Shown here piece after piece: positions 1 to 7,798 of a DNA stretch of 64,000 nt; the stretch's first letter is position 1, and the number at the start of each line of letters is the position of its first letter. The notes under the pieces are model-generated. The model was not told the origin of the DNA, made no database searches, and saw only the letters and a list, made by a program, of their open reading frames with translations. Origin of the DNA: Bacteroidales bacterium (lineage in GTDB: Bacteria; Bacteroidota; Bacteroidia; Bacteroidales; F082); contig JAFUVT010000014.1 of assembly GCA_017477425.1 (NCBI GenBank), positions 1 through 64,000 of the forward strand. The letters run 5' to 3'. The translations under genes were made by a program, and so were the position numbers.

Positions 1-210
1 GTATCTTCCTGAATGCATAGCCTTGGGATTTAGGCCCCAAAGTTACTCACTCACTTCAAATCAAAAAATCAAAGAACGCTTATATTATACTATATTACAA
101 TAAGTTACAAACAAATTTCAAAAATTAACGCATCACTACTAACCCGAAACATGTATTTTTGCAGATGAATAATTGTTGACAAAGATTCTAAATTATATAA
201 TACACCATTT
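1..210. other. Non-coding stretch upstream of the DUF2971 gene
   Basis: No reading frame of substance is visible. The DNA is AT-rich from about 60 onward and carries the -7 element of the next gene. The first 50 bases are less AT-rich and could be the tail of something cut by the window edge, but nothing is recognisable. Confidence 0.5.
154..161 (+). promoter_or_regulatory. -7 promoter element of the DUF2971 gene
   Basis: TATTTTTG matches the Bacteroidetes -7 consensus TAnnTTTG exactly. It lies about 50 bases before the start codon at 211. Confidence 0.6.
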
Positions 211-1251
211 ATGGATAGAAATGAATTTGCAAAAAGACTAAAATCAATAACTGTATCAGAAGGCGTTACATCGGAAATTCTTAATCAAAGAGTTCTTCCC
301 ATTTCTGAAGCTCTTGTACAGATGATGCCTCAAAGTTTGTTCAGATATAGACCGTGTGACACTACTAATGAAATAGTTCTCGAAAGACAAATAGAGGCTT
401 TCAAGAATGACAAAGTCTTTGCGGTAACCGCGGACAAGTTTAATGACCCTTACGATACATTGGTGCGTTATGACACCAATGCAATCAAAGACTATATCAA
501 AGCCTCGATTTCGATGGATTCAATACTTCAAATAAAGAGTTATCTTGAACAAGGTAATGACTTTCCTGAATCAACAAAACAGATGTATCCCAAGGGTTTT
601 ATTGACAACCTAAAGAGTCAGATTCTTTCCCATAATATTGCTCTTATGGGAGATGCCATTGAAAACTATAAAAGTCAATTGCTATTAAGTATCGATTTTT
701 GGTTCCCAATAATTGCAGAGGTTAGTAAAAGATTTGTTACAATAGCGTGTTTTTGCGAAACGGTTCGATCCATACCGATGTGGAGCCATTATGCCAGTTC
801 TCATCAGGGATTCGCTTTAGAATATGATTTTAGGCCCACTTTGTCAAAAGGAATTGAGAATTGTGGGATTTATCCTGTAATATATGATGATGAGCGTATT
901 GATGCATCCATGTACATGGCATGTTCTTTTTTGAAATTGAACGGAATAAACATCAATAATCCAGATGCAATGTCACATATAAGGTGTTCACTGTACAAAG
1001 CCAAACTTTGGGAATATGAAAAAGAATGGCGTTTGCTAAACTATTCACAAAGGGATGTTTTTGATAATGAAGCATCGGTGATTCAATATAAGCCTTCTGC
1101 CATTTATTATGGTGCAAAAATGCAATTAAACATAAAAGAACAATTGCATGGAATCGCCAAGGATAAAAGAATTAATGAATACGAGATGTATATAGACGAT
1201 ACCTCCCCGAAGTATGAAATGTTATTTAGACCATATAATCCAGCAAACTAG
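211..1251 (+). CDS. DUF2971 domain protein
   Basis: 346 residues with the usual DUF2971 landmarks: an FRYRP block (residues 44-48), FNDPYD (77-82), a WSHYA block near residues 191-195 followed by GFALEYD, and a YEKEWRLL segment near residue 267. No signal peptide or membrane segment is seen. The biochemical function of DUF2971 is not established; its members are often found singly in accessory DNA and near defence genes. The gene is markedly more AT-rich than most of the window and stands alone behind its own promoter, consistent with recent acquisition. The family call is firm. Any role in defence is inference from the family's general distribution, because no defence gene is adjacent here. 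Confidence 0.85.
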   Translation: MDRNEFAKRLKSITVSEGVTSEILNQRVLPISEALVQMMPQSLFRYRPCDTTNEIVLERQIEAFKNDKVFAVTADKFNDPYDTLVRYDTNAIKDYIKASISMDSILQIKSYLEQGNDFPESTKQMYPKGFIDNLKSQILSHNIALMGDAIENYKSQLLLSIDFWFPIIAEVSKRFVTIACFCETVRSIPMWSHYASSHQGFALEYDFRPTLSKGIENCGIYPVIYDDERIDASMYMACSFLKLNGININNPDAMSHIRCSLYKAKLWEYEKEWRLLNYSQRDVFDNEASVIQYKPSAIYYGAKMQLNIKEQLHGIAKDKRINEYEMYIDDTSPKYEMLFRPYNPAN

Positions 1252-1588
1252 TACAACTTGGATTAACGAAGATGGTCCAATACTCCTTATGAACTTGTCA
1301 AAATCCATCAAAATCATTCAATATACCTACTTGCTTCTCCAACCCCCCTCTCCATTCCGCCAAAATCATGTACTTTTGCAAACCGTTCATCCCTTAGATA
1401 AGGCAGGGAACAGGCAGCGAACAACTCCCACCGTTTTCCAGTAGTTGTTCGATAGTTCTTCGATAAAATATCGAAAAAGTATCGAAGCTATAGCGAAGGA
1501 TTATCGAATAACATCCGAACTTGTTACCTGCTTGGTATGAAGCATATTTGAGACAAAACACTAATGGCAAACACTAAAAAAAGTAATT
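1252..1588. other. 337-base spacer with clustered TATCGAA repeats
   Basis: No convincing gene. The first half is nondescript. From about 1447 to 1512 the sequence repeats TTCGATA/TATCGAA words in both orientations, just upstream of the conserved protein at 1589. I see no clean TAnnTTTG element next to that gene. Confidence 0.5.
1459..1475. repeat. Short palindrome TTCGATA-AAA-TATCGAA
   Basis: Perfect 7-base arms around an AAA spacer. It sits inside a run of at least four more imperfect copies of the same word between 1447 and 1512. It could be a protein-binding cluster or a small RNA hairpin in the leader of the gene at 1589. Confidence 0.55.
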
Positions 1589-2311
1589 ATGGTAAAAATG
1601 AAAAAAATCACGGGGACGCAAATCATTGGCAAGATCCCTACACTAGGATTGACGAATTACATCAGAAATGGAGTGGTTGTTACGCGGCCATCCAACTCTG
1701 AAGGCAGACGCAGCAACTCGCGCAAGCAGTTCATCCAGCGGCAGCGGATGCGCCACACTATGGCCTTGTGGAAGGAACTGGCCCACTGCCGACCTATGTT
1801 CACCGAGGGGAAGACGACCTACCTCGGCTTCATCTCGTTGGCCAACCGGCTGCCTGCGGTCTACATCCCAAAACGCGGGCCAATGAGTGGTGCGGCACTG
1901 CTGATGCCCGACATCCCAGTGAGTGGCGGCACCTTGCAGCCCATCAAACAAGAACTAGGTGAGGTGGACGGCTCGCCGGCACTCATCACCAGTCTCGTGG
2001 CCAACAATCCGCAACCCTTCGAAAAGTATTTGTTTTATACTGCCGAACAGCGGTTCTACTGTGACAACGAATGCCCGATGGTGGACTTCCAAGTGCGAGA
2101 GGTGAAACTGAATGAGTTTGCCGAGGTGAACGGCTGTCTGGCCCTGGTGGACAACGACTTCGCCGACGACATGAAAGGCTGGGCGCTGGTGCGCGTGAAC
2201 GGCCAACGCTGCTCGTCGCAGGGCATCGTCACCCGCTGCACCTACTACGAGCAGTTCACCACGGAAGAAGCATTGCAGACGGCTGCCAAAAGCTATGGCG
2301 GACTGAAGTGA
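1589..2311 (+). CDS. Conserved Bacteroidales protein of unknown function
   Basis: 240 residues; soluble, with no signal peptide or transmembrane segment. The N-terminus (KITGTQIIGKIPTLG, then an R/S/N-rich basic stretch at about 33-53 with RRSNSRKQF and RQRMRH) resembles a family of lysine- and arginine-rich Bacteroides/Prevotella hypothetical proteins that often occur in several copies per genome. I recall the family only by its sequence pattern and know no function. The C-terminal half is acidic and may form a beta-rich domain. Two starts are possible, 1589 and 1598; I list the longer. The upstream TATCGAA repeat cluster may be regulatory. The leftward gene at 2401 converges on it across a shared terminator. 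Confidence 0.7.
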   Translation: MVKMKKITGTQIIGKIPTLGLTNYIRNGVVVTRPSNSEGRRSNSRKQFIQRQRMRHTMALWKELAHCRPMFTEGKTTYLGFISLANRLPAVYIPKRGPMSGAALLMPDIPVSGGTLQPIKQELGEVDGSPALITSLVANNPQPFEKYLFYTAEQRFYCDNECPMVDFQVREVKLNEFAEVNGCLALVDNDFADDMKGWALVRVNGQRCSSQGIVTRCTYYEQFTTEEALQTAAKSYGGLK

Positions 2312-2328
2312 GGCCGTTATTGAAAAAA

Positions 2329-2364
2329 AATCCGCAACCCAAGCTTATACCTGAGTTGCGGATT
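2329..2364 (-). terminator. Hairpin terminator with GGCTTGGG-type loop (copy 1)
   Basis: Perfect 10-base arms AATCCGCAAC/GTTGCGGATT enclose a loop containing CCCAAGC. Read leftward it ends in a run of T, so it terminates the gene at 2401-2721. The same arms and loop recur at 7799 and, with a CATCCGCAA-type stem, at 25283. Confidence 0.8.
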
Positions 2365-2400
2365 ATCTACTTGATTAAGTTCTTTACAGTGTATCAAACT

Positions 2401-2721
2401 TTATTCCGCCCCATTGCGGAGTTTCTCGTCCTCGGCTTTCATGCGCTCCTTGGCCTGTTCCACGGTTTCGCCTTCTTTGGCGAAGAATTTCATAATGAAG
2501 GCGTCGCTTACGCGGGTGAAGCCCTCCACCACGCCGTCTTGTATGGCGTTGTAGCCGCTCACCACACCGTTTTCAATGGCCTTGTAGCCTTTTACGACTC
2601 CGTTTTCGATGTTCTGCATTGTTGTCTTTACTGTGTCTTTTTTCATTTCTTCTGTGCTTTGGGCTGCGGCTCCAAGTGTGGCGGCCAGCAGCGCGGTTAA
2701 TGTTACAAGTGATTTTTTCAT
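2401..2721 (-). CDS. Small secreted protein with three 11-residue repeats
   Basis: 106 residues. The first 20 form a clear Sec signal peptide ending in AAAQS. The mature part carries three consecutive 11-residue units (about residues 39-71): NGVVKGYKAIE, NGVVSGYNAIQ and DGVVEGFTRVS. A charged helical tail rich in E and K follows. The pattern suggests an amphipathic helical repeat protein exported to the periplasm or cell surface. I do not recognise a named family. It is a single-gene unit that ends in the hairpin at 2329. The divergent AraC gene starts at 2847, so the 125-base spacer holds both promoters. Confidence 0.7.
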   Translation of the reverse strand: MKKSLVTLTALLAATLGAAAQSTEEMKKDTVKTTMQNIENGVVKGYKAIENGVVSGYNAIQDGVVEGFTRVSDAFIMKFFAKEGETVEQAKERMKAEDEKLRNGAE

Positions 2722-2791
2722 TTTGTTATCTTGTCTGATTTCGGTTGCAAAATTCGTACCTTTTCTGGCAAGAAATTCGACTTTTTTGCGC

Positions 2792-2827
2792 TATTTTTGG
2801 AACAAATGGTAAAAACAACTATTTTTG
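2792..2827 (+). promoter_or_regulatory. Double -7 element and inverted repeat before the first AraC gene
   Basis: Two TATTTTTG elements lie at 2792-2799 and 2820-2827. The second is 20 bases before the ATG at 2847. A near-perfect inverted repeat (TTTTTGGAACAAA facing TTTGTCCAAAAA, about 2794-2835) overlaps both elements and looks like an autoregulatory operator. A GGTAA lies between them at 2809-2813. Confidence 0.5.
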
Positions 2828-2846
2828 TCCAAAAATTTTGATTCTT

Positions 2847-3722
2847 ATGAAAAAGACCGTCAGCACCCTGAAACTGAAAGAGGCCGAAGTCACCCAAACG
2901 CTTGAAAACAAAGGCATCGACAACGATGTGATTTTGGTAAACGACTACCATTGTCCCTTTGGCGAGGGCGATCCGTTCAAGCCGGACGCCACTTCGGCCA
3001 TCCTTTATGAAAAAGGCTGGGTGGATGTCAACATCAATATGCAGCATTTCCACGTCGAAGCACCCGCCTTGCTCGTCTTTTTGGAGGATGCCATCATCGA
3101 ATACGGCGCGCAAAGCGACGACCTTCGAGCGGAGGTCGTCGTTATGTCGGGGCAGTTCACCCGCTCGCTATTCCAGAACGACAACAGTCTGGCGCAAGCG
3201 CTGTTTGTGTCTTTCTACCACAAGCCCCTTATCCAACTCAAAGAAGAGGAGTTGTTCATCTTCAACCGTTATTACCAGATGCTGGAGGACATCATCGACT
3301 ACCGCGACAACCCTTATCGCATCGAGACGGCGCGCCACCTCACTTTGGCGATGTTCTACGGCTTCACCTACCGCAACTATCCCGTTCAGGAACTGCAACG
3401 CTCCTCGCGGCAGGACGAAATCGTGACCCGTTTTATGGATTTGCTTCGGCTTCACCACAAACGCGAACACGAGCTGCAATTCTATGCCGACGCTTTGTTC
3501 ATCAGCATCAAGCACCTGTCGAACACGGTGAAAGCCGCCACGGGCAAGACCGCCGCCAAGTGGATTGAGGACTATGTCATCACGGAGAGCAAGGCACTGC
3601 TGCGCTCCACGGCGATGAGCGTCAGCCAAATCAGCGACGAGATGGGCTTCGCCGACCAATCGTTATTCGGCAAGTATTTCAAACGGGTGACGGGCATTTC
3701 GCCCAAGGAATACAGGAAATGA
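2847..3722 (+). CDS. AraC-family transcriptional regulator (first of five)
   Basis: 291 residues. The N-terminal ~190 residues form a divergent effector-binding domain. The C-terminal ~100 residues are a classic double helix-turn-helix AraC domain with ISDEMGFADQSLFGKYFKR and the signature ending GISPKEYRK. An in-frame ATG at 2745 is possible, but it would lie upstream of both -7 elements, so I chose 2847. The gene precedes the SDR/flavodoxin pair by 117 bases, and their promoter carries the CCG-N7-GGTAA box, so this protein is a candidate activator of that pair. The effector is unknown. Confidence 0.9.
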   Translation: MKKTVSTLKLKEAEVTQTLENKGIDNDVILVNDYHCPFGEGDPFKPDATSAILYEKGWVDVNINMQHFHVEAPALLVFLEDAIIEYGAQSDDLRAEVVVMSGQFTRSLFQNDNSLAQALFVSFYHKPLIQLKEEELFIFNRYYQMLEDIIDYRDNPYRIETARHLTLAMFYGFTYRNYPVQELQRSSRQDEIVTRFMDLLRLHHKREHELQFYADALFISIKHLSNTVKAATGKTAAKWIEDYVITESKALLRSTAMSVSQISDEMGFADQSLFGKYFKRVTGISPKEYRK

Positions 3723-3746
3723 AAGAATCCGATGATAAACTATAAT

Positions 3747-3761
3747 CCGCGATTTTGGTAA
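3747..3761 (+). promoter_or_regulatory. CCG-N7-GGTAA operator box upstream of the SDR operon
   Basis: AATCCG followed by seven bases and GGTAA, the same box found in front of four leftward redox genes. Here it ends 43 bases before the weak -7 element CACTTTTG (3805-3812). That is 21 bases, or two helical turns, further out than the 22-base spacing of the other four. A second GGTAA lies at 3769-3773. Confidence 0.55.
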
Positions 3762-3839
3762 AAACTTCGGTAATTAATTCACGAGGAAATTGGAAAAATT
3801 GTTTCACTTTTGCACCGTGAAACCAAAAGCAACAAGCAG

Positions 3840-4676
3840 ATGAAAAAAGAAGTATCCGTTTTGGTCGGTGCGGGTAGCATCGGGCAAGCCATCATCCGAA
3901 GAGTGTCGGCGGGAAAACACATCGTTTTGGCCGACTATAGCCTCGACAACGCCCAAAAGGCTGCGAAAACCCTTGAAGACGCAGGCTTTGAGTGCTCCAC
4001 CATCCAATGCGACCTCGGCTCGAAAGAGGACATTTTGAGACTCGTGGAGTTCGCCACCGGCAAAGGCGAAGTGAAATATATGGTGAACGCCGCTGGCGTG
4101 TCGCCGTCGCAGGCGCCCGTGCACCACATCCTGCAAGTGGATCTCTACGGCACCAGCGTGCTGATGGAGGAGTTCGGCAAAGTCATTGCCGAGGGCGGCA
4201 GCGGCATCATCATCTCGTCGCAGAGCGGGCACCGCCTGCCCGCCTTGCCGCAGGAGCAAAACGACGCCTTGGCAATGACGCCTTGCGAGGAGCTGCTGGA
4301 GTTGCCTTTCCTGAAGGAAATCACTGACACGCTGAAGGCCTACCAATACTCCAAGCGCTGCAATGTACTCCGCGTGATGTACGAGGCCAACCGTTGGGGC
4401 TTGCGCGGCGCCACCATCAACAGCATCAGCCCGGGCATCATCATCACGCCGTTGGCCAACGACGAACTGCACGGTCCACGCAAGGACGGCTACTTGAATA
4501 TGATTAAGGGGATGCCTGCCCGTCGCGCCGGCACACCCGATGAAGTGGGCGACTTGGCCGAGTTCCTGATGAGCAGCCGTGGCCGCTTCATCAACGGCGC
4601 CGACCTCCTCATCGATGGCGGTTGCACGGCCAGCTACTGGTACGGAGATTTGCAATACCTGAAAGCGACGCATTAA
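3840..4676 (+). CDS. Short-chain dehydrogenase/reductase (SDR)
   Basis: 278 residues. A Rossmann fold with a variant glycine motif (VLVGAGSIG, residues 7-15), D33 after the second strand, NAAG near 83, a catalytic Ser in SSQSG (126-130) and the YxxxK pair Y168/K172. About 27 more residues than usual separate the Ser from the Tyr, so the substrate lid is enlarged. The end (FINGADLLIDGGC) is typical of classical SDRs. It probably reduces a carbonyl with NAD(P)H; the substrate is unknown. I chose the ATG at 3840 because the earlier in-frame ATG (3810) would lie inside the promoter element. The flavodoxin follows after 15 bases, so the two form an operon flanked by AraC genes. Confidence 0.88.
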   Translation: MKKEVSVLVGAGSIGQAIIRRVSAGKHIVLADYSLDNAQKAAKTLEDAGFECSTIQCDLGSKEDILRLVEFATGKGEVKYMVNAAGVSPSQAPVHHILQVDLYGTSVLMEEFGKVIAEGGSGIIISSQSGHRLPALPQEQNDALAMTPCEELLELPFLKEITDTLKAYQYSKRCNVLRVMYEANRWGLRGATINSISPGIIITPLANDELHGPRKDGYLNMIKGMPARRAGTPDEVGDLAEFLMSSRGRFINGADLLIDGGCTASYWYGDLQYLKATH

Positions 4677-4691
4677 TAAAGTGATAATCAA

Positions 4692-5297
4692 ATGAAAACA
4701 AAATCAATTCTTATGGCAGTTGTGGTGCTTTTGATGGCCACGGGCTGCAACGCACAAAGCAAGCAAGAAGTCAAACCAACAAACAGTAAAGCAATGAGCA
4801 AATCCATCGTTATTTTCTTCTCCCACGCTGGCGACAACTACAGCGTTGGCAACATCGAGGTCGGCAACACCAAGATTGTGGCCGACTACATCAGCGACAT
4901 CATCGGTGCCGACCAGTTTGAGATCGTCACCCACAAGTACGACGGCATGGCCTACACGCCGCTTATCAACCTCGCCAAGGAAGAGGCCAACAACGGCGAG
5001 CTGCCGCCCTACGAAGGCCAGGCTCCCGACCTCAGCCAGTACGACACCGTCTTCATCGGCGGCCCTGTGTGGTGGGGCACCTATCCGCAGGTGATGTTCA
5101 CCCTGTTCAAAGACATCAACCTCGACGGCAAGACCGTCATCCCTTTCACCACCCACGAAGGCAGTGGCTTGGCCAGCTGCGTCAGCGACGTGAAGCGCGC
5201 CTTCCCGAAAGCCAATGTCACGGGCAGCTTCAGCATCGCCGGTCACGACGTGCGCAGCGGTCGCGCCAGAGTGGAAAAATGGCTTAAATCGCTATAA
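4692..5297 (+). CDS. Lipoprotein flavodoxin (flavodoxin_4-like)
   Basis: 201 residues. It begins with a lipoprotein signal (hydrophobic run, then ATGC with the lipid-attached Cys at 19), a ~15-residue linker, then a flavodoxin fold: IVIFFSHAGDNYSVGN as FMN phosphate loop, FIGGPVWWGTYP near 119-130 as the isoalloxazine-contacting loop, and a C-terminal strand/helix pair. Flavodoxins are normally cytoplasmic electron carriers, so an envelope-anchored one is notable; a second occurs at 23467. It is co-transcribed with the SDR and followed by an AraC gene with its own promoter. It probably acts in flavin-dependent reduction at the periplasmic face. The partner is unknown. Confidence 0.85.
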   Translation: MKTKSILMAVVVLLMATGCNAQSKQEVKPTNSKAMSKSIVIFFSHAGDNYSVGNIEVGNTKIVADYISDIIGADQFEIVTHKYDGMAYTPLINLAKEEANNGELPPYEGQAPDLSQYDTVFIGGPVWWGTYPQVMFTLFKDINLDGKTVIPFTTHEGSGLASCVSDVKRAFPKANVTGSFSIAGHDVRSGRARVEKWLKSL

Positions 5298-5341
5298 GCA
5301 ATCGGAAAGCTAACCATCGGTGCAAGAATGGCATTTTTTGC

Positions 5342-5349
5342 TATTTTTG
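5342..5349 (+). promoter_or_regulatory. -7 promoter element of the second AraC gene
   Basis: TATTTTTG, 20 bases before the ATG at 5370. It excludes the upstream in-frame ATG at 5328, which would precede transcription. Confidence 0.6.
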
Positions 5350-5369
5350 CACCAGTTTTTTTCAAGAAA

Positions 5370-6284
5370 ATGATTCACTACGAGACCATACAGCAGTTCA
5401 ATGATATGCTGGGCGTGGAGACCTTGCATCCGATGGTGAGCGTTGTCCACTTGGACGACGCCCGCCAGATGCACCACATGCTGCACACCAACGGCTTCTA
5501 CAGCGTGATGCTGAAGGACGAGAAATTCTGCGACATCATCTACGGACGCTCGCGCTACGACTACGACAAAGGCTCGGTGGTATGCACCGCCCCGATGCAG
5601 GTGGTGGGTATCGCGCCGACCAACAAGGCTCTGGGCGACGAGGCCCAAGAGCTGTTCCAACCCGTCGGCTGGGGATTGTTTTTCGCGCCCGAGCTGATTC
5701 ACGGCACCTCGTTGGCGAGGAACCTGAAGGAATACACATTCTTCGACTATCAGGCGAATGAGGCCCTGCACCTCTCGGAACGCGAGCGCGAGGTCTTCCT
5801 GCATTGCCTTGGCGAAATCCAGACCGAGCTCAACCACGACATCGACCGCCTGACGCGCCGCCTCGTGGTGTCGAACATCGAAATCCTGCTCGATCACCTG
5901 CTGCGTTTCTACGAGCGGCAGTTCATCACCCGCGAGGTCGTCAACTCCGACCTGCTTATGCGTTTCGAGAAGATCTTGTCCCATTATTTCGAGGGCGACA
6001 ATGCCCTGAAAAACGGTCTGCCCACGGTGCGTTATTGCGCCTCCGAACTCTGCCTCTCGCCCAATTATTTCGGCGACCTCATCAAGAAGGAGACGGGCAA
6101 GACCGCGCAAGAGCACATCAAGCTGCACACCCTTGACGCCATCAAACGGGAACTCGCGGACTCGTCGAAAAGCATCGGCGAGGTGGCCTACAGCCTCGGA
6201 TTCCAGTATCAGCAACATCTCAGCCGCTTCTTCAAGAAAGAGACCGGAATGACCCCAGTAGAATATCGGCTGAAGTCGGCTTGA
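5370..6284 (+). CDS. AraC-family transcriptional regulator (second of five)
   Basis: 304 residues. The C-terminal DNA-binding domain is clear: CASELCLSPNYFGDLIKKETG as the first helix-turn-helix, then IGEVAYSLGFQYQQHLSRFFKK and the family ending MTPVEYR. The N-terminal 190 residues resemble AraC sensor domains of Bacteroidetes that lie next to oxidoreductases, with an HxxPELIHGTSL-like cupin remnant. It lies 72 bases after the flavodoxin and has its own -7 element. It may act on the SDR/flavodoxin pair together with the first AraC protein. The effector is unknown. Confidence 0.9.
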   Translation: MIHYETIQQFNDMLGVETLHPMVSVVHLDDARQMHHMLHTNGFYSVMLKDEKFCDIIYGRSRYDYDKGSVVCTAPMQVVGIAPTNKALGDEAQELFQPVGWGLFFAPELIHGTSLARNLKEYTFFDYQANEALHLSEREREVFLHCLGEIQTELNHDIDRLTRRLVVSNIEILLDHLLRFYERQFITREVVNSDLLMRFEKILSHYFEGDNALKNGLPTVRYCASELCLSPNYFGDLIKKETGKTAQEHIKLHTLDAIKRELADSSKSIGEVAYSLGFQYQQHLSRFFKKETGMTPVEYRLKSA

Positions 6285-6430
6285 GGGCTTTATTATCATT
6301 TACAGAGTCATCGCCATTCAAACGGAAACGCCGAATCGAGAGCATTCGACCATTTAACACCAATGAACCAACGCCGTGCGGGCAATAAAAACATCCGCAT
6401 AGCGTTTTTTTAGAAGAAACAACATAGACC

Positions 6431-6949
6431 ATGGAGAAAAAACCGTTATATCGTAAAGTGAACAAGATAACTCATAACGGGGTCCGATACTACTGTCAGG
6501 AAACAGATAGATATAGAAACGAGCGTCATAAGAAAAGAGATGTGTTGCCAACACGATTACCCATTAAGCGAAAACAGAGCAGACATGAAAATGACTATGC
6601 CCCATTATACAAGTTTTTGCTGTCGCGAGTAGGCTACAACTGGGAAGAGGTATTCAGGGAATGTGTATCACGATTGGACAAGACTGATCCGATATTTGAC
6701 ATGGTCGTAAATGTAAATCAGAAAGGAGTTGTCGTTGATACAACGGTAAAATATCCTGAGGGATTGCCCAAAGAATTTCATGACTTCAGGGCTTGCGACG
6801 ACAGCCAAACATATTGGTCAACATTGCGTGTCGATGACAATGGGCTGTTGCAGTATGTCGATGAGAACTATATCATTGATATTAACGATGAGTTATTTGG
6901 AACATTGACCGCAAGCTGGAATGGACACCCAATTTACCCGTCTAAATAA
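6431..6949 (+). CDS. Hypothetical basic/acidic protein
   Basis: 172 residues. The N-terminal 55 residues are very basic (many K, R and Y, with no hydrophobic signal), then a segment PLYKFLLSRVGYNWEEVFRE, then an acidic C-terminus ending in a WNGHPIYPSK tail. The middle is reminiscent of small proteins with an R-VG-x-W-x-x-V-[FY]-x-E motif that I have seen in diverse bacteria without a function. The gene is more AT-rich than its neighbours and stands next to a toxin-antitoxin-like pair, which suggests accessory DNA. No clear -7 element was found. The start at 6431 is the only sensible one. Confidence 0.6.
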   Translation: MEKKPLYRKVNKITHNGVRYYCQETDRYRNERHKKRDVLPTRLPIKRKQSRHENDYAPLYKFLLSRVGYNWEEVFRECVSRLDKTDPIFDMVVNVNQKGVVVDTTVKYPEGLPKEFHDFRACDDSQTYWSTLRVDDNGLLQYVDENYIIDINDELFGTLTASWNGHPIYPSK

Positions 6950-6951
6950 TA

Positions 6952-6967
6952 AATCCGCAACCCAAGC
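6952..6967 (-). repeat. Half copy of the GGCTTGGG hairpin element (copy 2)
   Basis: AATCCGCAACCCAAGC matches the left arm and loop of the elements at 2329 and 7799. The right arm is missing because the antitoxin-like gene ends there (stop at 6968). It looks like an element truncated by, or partly overwritten by, the gene end. Confidence 0.6.
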
Positions 6968-7246
6968 CTAATTCGGCACCGAAATAAGCGGCACATCCAA
7001 CACGACGGAAATCCTTGCCAAAGTGGATAGCGTGAAGTTGTGGCCGCCGCCAAGCCAGCGTGATACGGCAGCGGCAGATGTGCCGAGGCGTTGGGCAAGT
7101 TCCTTCTGCGTCATGCCTTTGGCTTTCAGTGCATCGTCAATCTCGTCGGCAATATGGAATGACCATTCCATTTGCTGCCTTAAATCCTTTGGGGTAGCCG
7201 CCAAAGCATCGTGGAAATGCTTTGCCCCTGTTACATCTTGTTTCAT
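6968..7246 (-). CDS. XRE-family antitoxin-like HTH protein
   Basis: 92 residues. The helix-turn-helix lies at about 44-80 (MTQKELAQRLGTSAAAVSRWLGGG, then LARISVVLDVPL), the Cro/C1 fold typical of HigA-type antitoxins. The start ATG overlaps the stop of the upstream gene by four bases (ATGA at 7243-7246), so the two are translationally coupled. The order is toxin first and antitoxin second, as in HigBA. It presumably binds its own promoter and neutralises the partner. Confidence 0.8.
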   Translation of the reverse strand: MKQDVTGAKHFHDALAATPKDLRQQMEWSFHIADEIDDALKAKGMTQKELAQRLGTSAAAVSRWLGGGHNFTLSTLARISVVLDVPLISVPN

Positions 7247-7722
7247 AGGTCGTACTCTTTATCGTCAACACCAATTATTTCTGTTTTCTCAATGCGCACA
7301 ATGCCCTTTTTGATGTCCGCTTTGAGCAATGCATCAAGTTTCTGAAGACTAATGACATATCCGTTTAGCGTGTCATCTTCTTCATGTGTGCGCGTGGTTT
7401 TTACGCCGCCGTTGCCAACAATCAGCACACTGTCAGACAAGCGAAGGCAATAAAGGCGCAAGGAATTCTTATAGACAGGCAATGCCACTACATTGTCACC
7501 AGCCTTGCCCTCATAACGGAAATTCCGTTCCTTGAAACCTCTCACATTCATCATCAAGTCAATCTGGTTAAGGATTTGCTGAAGGTCGCTGCTGCGCTCC
7601 GCATCGTTGATGAATTTGGAGTAAAAGTTGTCGAATTCAGACATACCTTCACCTTCAAAGATGATGGTGAACAATCCTGCTTTTTCGGTTTGCTCTACTG
7701 ATAGTATCGTCGCTTTAGTCAT
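7243..7722 (-). CDS. Probable toxin partner of the XRE protein
   Basis: 159 residues; soluble. The centre (FKERNFRYEGKAGDNVVALP, then NSLRLYCLRLSDSVLIVGNGG and KTTRTHEEDDTL) fits RelE/HigB- or Gp49-like toxins found in Bacteroidetes, where a basic beta-sheet face and an RLYCLR strand precede a glycine turn. I do not see a complete catalytic signature, so the toxin assignment rests mainly on position: four-base overlap with an XRE protein, toxin-first order and a dedicated -7 element at 7744. It could instead be a metabolic regulator. Confidence 0.6.
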   Translation of the reverse strand: MTKATILSVEQTEKAGLFTIIFEGEGMSEFDNFYSKFINDAERSSDLQQILNQIDLMMNVRGFKERNFRYEGKAGDNVVALPVYKNSLRLYCLRLSDSVLIVGNGGVKTTRTHEEDDTLNGYVISLQKLDALLKADIKKGIVRIEKTEIIGVDDKEYDL

Positions 7723-7743
7723 AAGTTTTTCGTTTTATCGAGG

Positions 7744-7751
7744 CAAAAATA
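7744..7751 (-). promoter_or_regulatory. -7 promoter element of the toxin-antitoxin-like pair
   Basis: Reads TATTTTTG leftward, 21 bases before the ATG at 7722. Confidence 0.6.
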
Positions 7752-7798
7752 CGACATTTTTTTGAGACGATTATCTTTTAAGGCAATTTTTTGCAAAA

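Noticed and set aside
1214-1444. Short 76-codon frame after the DUF2971 gene
   Set aside because: It overlaps the DUF2971 end in another frame, has no promoter or plausible protein features, and lies in AT-rich spacer.
5310-6299. A 329-codon open frame on the - strand
   Set aside because: It is antisense to the second AraC gene and shows no family motif.
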